Positions 1 to 5,700 of a stretch of DNA of 7,704 nt are shown here, piece by piece (position 1 is the stretch's first letter; the number at the start of each line of letters is the position of its first letter). The translations under genes and the position numbers were made by a program. The notes under the pieces are model-generated. The model was not told the DNA's origin. It saw nothing but the letters and a program-made list of their open reading frames with translations, and ran no database searches. This DNA comes from an archaeon (GTDB lineage Archaea; EX4484-52; B79-G9), in the NCBI GenBank assembly GCA_030630425.1, contig DAOVNB010000023.1, positions 1 through 7,704 on the forward strand, in the 5' to 3' direction.

Positions 1-753
1 AGCTCGTATTCTTTTGATGCTGCAACAGATGCATTGGATGCGCTTAAAGAAAAAAAGATACCTATAGTTTTCTGCACAAGTAAAACTAGGGCCGAAATTG
101 AAAAATATCAAAAAAAGCTTAAAATAAATGAGCCGTTCATAACAGAGAACGGCGGTGCAGTATTCATCCCAAAAAATTATTTTGATTTTGATTATTCCTT
201 TGGCAAAACAAAAGGAAATTACAATATTATTGAACTTGGAACACCAATATCTAAGCTGCTTAAGGTTCTTGAGGCTGTTAAGCAAAAAGGATATGCAATA
301 AAATCGTTTTCTGATATGGCGGTTGTTGAGCTTGCAAGAGACTCAGGCCTTAAAAATAAAGATGCAAAAGCAGCCAAAGCGCGAGAGTATGATGAAGCAT
401 TTAAAATAGAAAAAAAAGAGGATGCAAAAGAAATTATCAAGCTAATAAAAAATTTAGGATACAATACAACTGCAGGCGGCAGGTATTATCACATTATGGG
501 CAACAATGACAAAGGAAAAGCAGTAAAAATACTTACGACCCTTTTCAAAAAGAAATACAAAAACATAAGAACAATAGGGCTTGGTGATGGCAAGAACGAC
601 ATACCGATGCTAAAGCAAGTTGATGTGCCTGTGATTGTCAGAAATTCTGCAAATAAACCGCTGGTTGTTGATTTTAAAGCCTATCGGACAAAACAGGAAG
701 CGCCTAAAGGATGGATGGATGCGGTCTTTAAATTTGCATTAAACAAGGCCTAG
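1..753 (+). CDS. mpgP: Mannosyl-3-phosphoglycerate phosphatase, HAD superfamily (5' end off window)
   Basis: This enzyme removes phosphate from mannosyl-3-phosphoglycerate to give mannosylglycerate, a cytoplasmic compatible solute; some family members also accept the glucosyl analogue. The frame is open from base 1, and the upstream residues SSYSFDAATDA fit the family just after the nucleophile motif. The real start, with HAD motif I (DxDGT), is therefore off the left edge, and the TTG at 34 is not a start. Motif II lies in CTSKT (bases 73-87). The cap domain follows, and the family-typical GNNDKGKAV carries the motif III lysine. The acidic motif IV is GLGDGKNDIPML, starting at base 577. The 250 visible codons plus a short missing N-terminus match the usual length of about 260-275 residues. 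The gene ends in TAG inside the 3' end of the convergent glycosidase gene. No synthase is in the window. Family assignment is strong; the preferred sugar (mannosyl or glucosyl) cannot be read from sequence. Confidence 0.9.
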   Translation, partial: SSYSFDAATDALDALKEKKIPIVFCTSKTRAEIEKYQKKLKINEPFITENGGAVFIPKNYFDFDYSFGKTKGNYNIIELGTPISKLLKVLEAVKQKGYAIKSFSDMAVVELARDSGLKNKDAKAAKAREYDEAFKIEKKEDAKEIIKLIKNLGYNTTAGGRYYHIMGNNDKGKAVKILTTLFKKKYKNIRTIGLGDGKNDIPMLKQVDVPVIVRNSANKPLVVDFKAYRTKQEAPKGWMDAVFKFALNKA

Positions 754-1926
754 ATCTTTGAGCTTAAGATATGCCAGCATAAATTCCGCATGCCCCCATG
801 TCAGAGGCAAAACCCAGTATGCGATGTTGTTTTCCTTAAAATCTTTTGTGCGCATGACTTTTTCTGCTTCTTCACGGCGGCCGCTCTTGTAATATCGCCC
901 TATTTCCTTTGCTTCTTTCTGCCATTCTAAAAATGATTTTTTTGTTGCGATGTGTTCCGGGATAAGGCCGTTTTTGTTGTACTTTAAGAACCAATCAAAA
1001 TATTTTTTTGCTTTTCTTTGTTTGCCTGCGTCAAGATAATACTGCGCCATCCAGCCAGTATACATGCTGTAAGGCCCATAGCCGCCATTGTTTCTTCCGG
1101 GTTTTCCGTATTTTTCCATATGCCTTTGGATGCCGCCGAGTTTCTTGTTGTATAGGTTCTTTTCAATAAATTCTGCGGTTTTTTCAATCAATTTATCATT
1201 TGCCGGCAGAATGCCAAGAATGTATGCTCCCATCTCAGATATGTCTGCATCAAAAATATTTGTGTTGTTTCTAAGTTTTATGAAATGGTTATTTTTGACC
1301 ATTTGGGTCATAATGCCTTTGCCAAGTTCCCTTTCTATTTTTGACCAATGGGTTAAGTCTTCTTTTTTGTTTAGAATTTCTGCAATTTCGCGTGCTGCTG
1401 TAAATCCCGCATATGCGCATACATTCGCCCATATCTCAAAGCCCGCTTCCATTGGGGGCCATTCGTGTATGGAGTTCATTGAAAACACAAGCTGTTCTTC
1501 TTTTATGTAATGTTCCTCCAAAAATCGAGCACCAAGATATACTTCGCTCCAGTGATTTTCAAGAAATGTCTTGTCTTTTGTTTTGTCGTAGTATTTTTTT
1601 ATCATGAAAAGAACAAGACCGTTGCAGTCTGCCTGCGGCGGCCTGTAGCTTGCAGATGCCCCGTCTTTTGTGTATCTTTGATACCATTCACCGGTTTCAC
1701 CCATAAGGCTTAACACAAATTCGAGTGTCTTTTTTACCTGCTTTGTTTTGTTGCATTCAAGAAGGACGCGAAGAATAAGCATAGAATCGCGCGGGTAAAG
1801 ATATGGGTATCTTCGCCCAGGGGGACTTGCAAGTATTGCGCCGTTTTTCATTGTTACAGAATCAATGACTTCGGTACTTTTAATATACAATTTTCCAAGT
1901 GCTTCTTTTTCCTGTTCGTTGAACAT
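739..1926 (-). CDS. GH15-like glycosidase (glucoamylase/glucodextranase type, catalytic barrel only)
   Basis: A 395-residue protein made almost entirely of the helical hairpins of an (alpha/alpha)6 barrel. Family GH15 signatures are visible: YPYLYPRDS at residues 40-48 (substrate-site Arg-Asp), GEWYQRYTKDG at 79-89, QADCNG at 98-103, SIHEWPPMEAGFE at 152-164 and PLTWGHAEF at 374-382. By analogy with bacterial glucoamylases, E155 would be the general acid and E381 the general base, giving hydrolysis of alpha-linked glucosides. There is no signal peptide, so it should act in the cytoplasm. Typical prokaryotic GH15 enzymes are about 600-700 residues with an N-terminal beta-sandwich superdomain, which is absent here. 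The start is the only ATG after an in-frame stop at 1966-1968, and a TATA box sits at leaderless distance. Substrate is unknown: an alpha-glucan, trehalose or a glycosylglycerate are all possible. The neighbouring phosphatase hints at solute turnover, but the genes are convergent. GH63 mannosylglycerate hydrolases share the fold and size and are the main alternative. Confidence 0.82.
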   Translation of the reverse strand: MFNEQEKEALGKLYIKSTEVIDSVTMKNGAILASPPGRRYPYLYPRDSMLILRVLLECNKTKQVKKTLEFVLSLMGETGEWYQRYTKDGASASYRPPQADCNGLVLFMIKKYYDKTKDKTFLENHWSEVYLGARFLEEHYIKEEQLVFSMNSIHEWPPMEAGFEIWANVCAYAGFTAAREIAEILNKKEDLTHWSKIERELGKGIMTQMVKNNHFIKLRNNTNIFDADISEMGAYILGILPANDKLIEKTAEFIEKNLYNKKLGGIQRHMEKYGKPGRNNGGYGPYSMYTGWMAQYYLDAGKQRKAKKYFDWFLKYNKNGLIPEHIATKKSFLEWQKEAKEIGRYYKSGRREEAEKVMRTKDFKENNIAYWVLPLTWGHAEFMLAYLKLKDLGLV

Positions 1927-1950
1927 ATGTCTAATTGGTCCTAAGTAGTA

Positions 1951-1964
1951 TATATTTTTATATA
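1951..1964 (-). promoter_or_regulatory. Archaeal TATA-box promoter for the GH15-like gene
   Basis: Read on the minus strand, the gap between the ATPase stop and the glycosidase ATG contains TATATAAAAATATA, a good archaeal TATA box. It is preceded by A/T-rich sequence that includes the ATPase stop codon. The box centre (about 1960) is about 34 nt upstream of the ATG. With the usual 25-27 nt from TATA to transcription start, the transcript would begin about 8 nt or less before the ATG, so it is likely leaderless. No convincing Shine-Dalgarno lies at the right spacing; an AGGA is 13 nt away. This suggests the glycosidase can be transcribed independently of the upstream gene pair. Confidence 0.6.
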
Positions 1965-1965
1965 G

Positions 1966-2682
1966 TTAAATTTTTATGAGCTTTAGGCCGTCCGGGGTCA
2001 TATCGAATGGATGTATGAGTGTTGAGTGGTTGGTTCGCCTCATTTTTCGTATGGTGATTGTCCTTTTATAGTCTTCCGACACAGGCACGAAATCAAGCCT
2101 GATTACACTGTCTACAAGATATTCTATAATTCCTGAGCCTGAAAGCCCGTCGCTTGTTTCACCTATCTCTCCTGTAAGGACTGTTGTCACACCCAACTGC
2201 CTTAAATGTTCGGTCAATCCCATAAGGGCTACTCTTGCGGTATATTTGTCCTGTATAAACATTTCAAGAATGGATATTGAATCAAGCACAACCCGTTTTG
2301 CATTCACTGCCTTTATGGCTTCTGCAATCTTGTTTGTAAGGTTCAAAAGATATGAGCGGGTAATTCTATTTATGTCATCCCCTAAAGGCTTGTCAGGATA
2401 TATGGGTTTTATGGATTCGAATTTAAGAAGTTTTTTCTGTTCTACGGCTTCAAGATTCCAGCCAAACATAGCCGTCATGTCGCCTTTTATGTCGTCTTCC
2501 CGTTCTTCTGTTGTTATGTATACTCCCGGCTCTCCCTTAAGTGCGCCTGCATAAAGAAAGCTTGCGCAGAACTGTGTTTTTCCGGTTCCTGTTTTTCCGA
2601 CAACAAGATTGACAGAACCATTGATAAATCCGCCCTGTATCTTGTCGTCCAGGCCTTCAATGCCTGTTGTATGCCTTTCCAT
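1966..2682 (-). CDS. KaiC-like single-domain RecA-fold ATPase
   Basis: A 238-residue archaeal KaiC-family (COG0467-type) P-loop ATPase. It opens with TTGIEGLDDKIQGGF, the normal entry to the KaiC domain. Walker A is GKTGTGKT (residues 29-36). The paired catalytic glutamates are in YITTEE (59-60). Walker B is RVVLD, ending at D134, followed by SIS. A KMRRTNHS motif (213-220), matching the KaiC KMRGSxH inter-subunit finger, and an IHPFDMTPDGLKL end complete the fold. All catalytic residues appear present, unlike the degenerate archaellum protein FlaH/ArlH. Such proteins form hexamers and are regarded as archaeal signalling hubs. The start was placed at the ATG at 2682, which has GAGGTG seven bases upstream. 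An in-frame ATG at 2697 would add five residues but overlaps that ribosome binding site. The gene follows the surface-protein gene after 19 bp, so co-transcription is likely; this suggests it serves the receptor tail. Confidence 0.9.
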   Translation of the reverse strand: MERHTTGIEGLDDKIQGGFINGSVNLVVGKTGTGKTQFCASFLYAGALKGEPGVYITTEEREDDIKGDMTAMFGWNLEAVEQKKLLKFESIKPIYPDKPLGDDINRITRSYLLNLTNKIAEAIKAVNAKRVVLDSISILEMFIQDKYTARVALMGLTEHLRQLGVTTVLTGEIGETSDGLSGSGIIEYLVDSVIRLDFVPVSEDYKRTITIRKMRRTNHSTLIHPFDMTPDGLKLIKI

Positions 2683-2688
2683 TAAAAT

Positions 2689-2695
2689 CCACCTC
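2689..2695 (-). promoter_or_regulatory. Strong Shine-Dalgarno that fixes the KaiC-like start
   Basis: The minus strand reads GAGGTGG here, complementary to the archaeal 16S rRNA 3' tail (CACCTC core). Seven bases separate GAGGTG from the ATG at 2682, an ideal spacing. The ATG at 2697 begins two bases before this motif, so it would destroy the site's use if it were the start. The site lies in the 19-bp gap after the surface-protein stop, as expected for a downstream cistron in an operon. Confidence 0.75.
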
Positions 2696-2701
2696 ATGTA
2701 A

Positions 2702-5700
2702 TTATTGTGTTTTTTTCATATCTTTTATTTTTCTTTTGATTTCCATTAAGTCATCTGTTAAATTATTTGTATTTGTTGAATATATTGTTTTCTCTTTTTG
2801 AGCAATTGGGGAAACATATGCCGGTTCTTTTGTTTGGGGTTGTGATAGGGGGGCTGGTTCTGTTTTAGGTACTTCGGGCGGTGCAGGTACTGTTTTAAAC
2901 GGGTTTGTCGTTGTTGGTTCTGGCGGTATTTTAGGTTTTGGTTTTTTCTTGAATAATCTTTTAAGAAAACTCTCTTTTTTTATTTTGGTTTTTTCTTCAG
3001 GCAATTTAGACATTTCTTGTTGCTTTTCTTTCAGTTCTTTTGTATTTGTTTCAAATACAAATTCTTTTCTTTTTTTCTTTTTGAATATCTTCTCAAGAAA
3101 GTTTTTCTTTTTCATATCATGCTCTAAAATGACATCACTAATATTTCTTTTTGCCTTTTCCTTTAGTTCTTTTTCTTTTTCAACACGCTTTTTATCTTTC
3201 TTTTTTTCATCTTCTAAATGACGAAGTTCCCGTATCTTGAAATGCCTTAAAAGCGCTTTCTCTTGTGTGAGCTTTGCAACTTCGCTTTTTAATTTCAGGA
3301 GTTTTTCTTCTTCCTCTGCCATTATCTTGTTGAATGTTGCCTCATTCATCTGCCTCATGAAATACTTTTTCTCTGTTGATTTCCGGGTGTTTATTATTAT
3401 TTTTTCCTGGCGCGTAAGCTTTCGTATCTTGCTGCTTGTTTTTGCGTAAGGTATTATGAGATACATGAGAAGATAAATGAATATTAATGAACCTGTGCCT
3501 GCGCCTATAAGTTCCCATTTATTTTCATAAATGAATTTTGTTGTCCTTAAAGGTATTGTTTCTGCCCGCACTTGACGAATTAAGTTGTCTGCCTCTATGT
3601 TTGCGGCTTTAAGATCAGGATAATTGTCGTATTCTATTGCCTGTTCTGCTTTCGTAATATAGTCTGCTATTTTGCCTGTTTTTTCTTTCAAGGATGTGGT
3701 ATCAACACCTGCGGCAGAAAAGGAGTCTAATTCTTTGTTGATGTCTTCAAAGCTTATTTTTATTGATTCAAGAGTTATTTGTTCTAAATTTTTGCCTACG
3801 GTTATTTTCAAAGTTCTTGTCTTTTCAATATTGTAGTTTTCGTTATATAGTGTGATGTCAACATAATATGTTTTGGGCTCAATTGAAAGGTTTGCATAAA
3901 CAATTATCTTAAAGCTCTTGTCTGCACCAACAGCAAGTGCAAAACTCTCGTCAAGTGTTATGTTGAGCGGAGTGTCGCTTGTTTTTGTGCTGACTGCAAT
4001 AGGCAATTCCCCTGTGTTTGCGATTGTTGCCATAATAGAATCTGCAACTCCTTGTGTTATTGTTCTTTCAGTATTTTCAATAGTGTAGTTGAAATTTATT
4101 TCGGGGGTTTTGTTTTCAGGGGTAATTATTGGCGCAAAACCGCCAGATGGTGGGCTTGAGGTGCCGCCACCGTCTCCATTGGGATTGTTTGTGTCTGATT
4201 TTGTCTTTATGTATGTAACAGCTTCGCCGGTGTTGTTGTTATAGGAAACATTTATCTTAAGGGGAATGCTTGCGCCAGCAGTTGATGATGTGGTAAGGAC
4301 ATTATCATATCTATACAGGTTGTCAGGCTCATAGAATGGCATATTGTATTCTGTATTCTGGTAATACAACCAAAGATTCGCGACAGATGTTGAGTTCAAT
4401 GCTTCATTTCTTGCATTGTAAAGCGATGCTTTCACCAGGCCAAAGGTTGCTGATGGGGTGTATTCCGTAAGAAATGAGTAATTAAACAAAACATTCATCG
4501 TCTTTGAAACATTGAAAGACATGTTGTGCCCATCCGGGATGTAGTTCGCGTTCTTTGTCGCGTTTGCAAAAATACTATAGTTTCCTTGTGTGTCATTGGC
4601 CTTTATTTCATAAGAATAGTCATCAGCATATATGCCGTCGCCGCGCTCAGAAGTTTCATTTCCACAGTATTTCGTGATGTTTACAGTCCAGTTGGCGTTT
4701 ACAACAGTATTGTTGTTTGTGTCAAGAAGGTTGATAATTACGGTCTCGCCGCGGTTGTATATTGTGTGCTCAACAGGCTCAAAATGATAAACATCGGTAA
4801 CATTGAAACTAAGATTCTGAGGGCCTGCAACCTCGCCGCTCCAGTTGATATTGTCGCCAAGGTCGTATGCGAATATTTGGACTGTATAATTTCCTGTCTC
4901 ATTCAGGTTGCTGTTTAGTGTTATTTTCCATAGGTCATCAGATATTTCGCTTGTGACTGTCTTGTTGAATTCTCCTGAAGGCCCGGCCACATTTGCAGTT
5001 GCATTTAGGACATAGGTTCCTTCGTCTGTTATGTTCGCGTATATGATGAAATCCGTCTTTAGGTTTGTCTTGTTTGTTGTGTTGTACAAAAACCAGAAAT
5101 CGTTTACTGTTGGAGGGGTATTGTCTTCCAGTATTACTGAAATGTTTGTTTCATTCAGCAGGAACATCCCGTCAAGGCTTGTTGAATTTATTGTCATGTT
5201 TATGCCGGCAGTTCCGAGTTCTGTTGCATTCAGGTCCCAGGAAATGCCTTCTGCAATATCTTCGAAATAAAGATAAGGAATGTTCTTGCTCATGTTTTCC
5301 CCGGCACTGTAATTAAGGACTGTCTTGTTTTCAATAGTAAGATTTATCGTTATATTGTAGATATCGCCGATAACAGCCTTTATCCAGGGCATGTAAGTGT
5401 AATTGTTATTGACAAGCATTATGCCCTGACCATACGATATTATCGCCGGGCGCCCGAAATTGACAAAGAAACTGTTTGCATCTGTTCTTTTGGTGGTGCT
5501 TTCATTCAATATGATTTTAGGAGTTAGCTTGTATGTTCCGGAGCGTGGTGGAAAGTATGAAAAGTTATAGATAATGCAATCCGGCACATCATCTGTCAGG
5601 GGTACTGTGTATGCCTCAATAGAATATATATTGAGCCATTCGCCGCTCTTGTTCTGGACAATCTGTATTTTTTCGACCTTGCCTTGTGTTTTCTCAAAAA

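Noticed and set aside
34..753. TTG at position 34 as the start of the phosphatase
   Set aside because: The frame is open upstream to base 1 with family-like residues, and HAD motif I is still missing, so the start is outside the window.
1088..1510. 140-codon plus-strand open frame opposite the glycosidase
   Set aside because: It lies fully antisense to a gene with clear family motifs, and its protein (Phe/Ser/Leu-rich) has no recognisable domain or ribosome binding site.
1966..2682. Archaellum ATPase FlaH/ArlH
   Set aside because: No other archaellum genes are nearby, and the catalytic glutamate pair and KMR finger are kept, which fits general KaiC-like proteins better.
2920..3220. T-rich plus-strand tract as a terminator, origin or phase-variable homopolymer
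   Set aside because: It is explained by Lys/Glu codons of the coiled-coil tail; the longest single-base runs are about seven and the frame is intact.
2949..3449. Plus-strand open frames of 90 and 70 codons rich in Phe and Ser
   Set aside because: They are the mirror image of the Lys/Glu-rich coiled-coil tail (AAA/GAA codons read in reverse give TTT/TTC), not independent genes.
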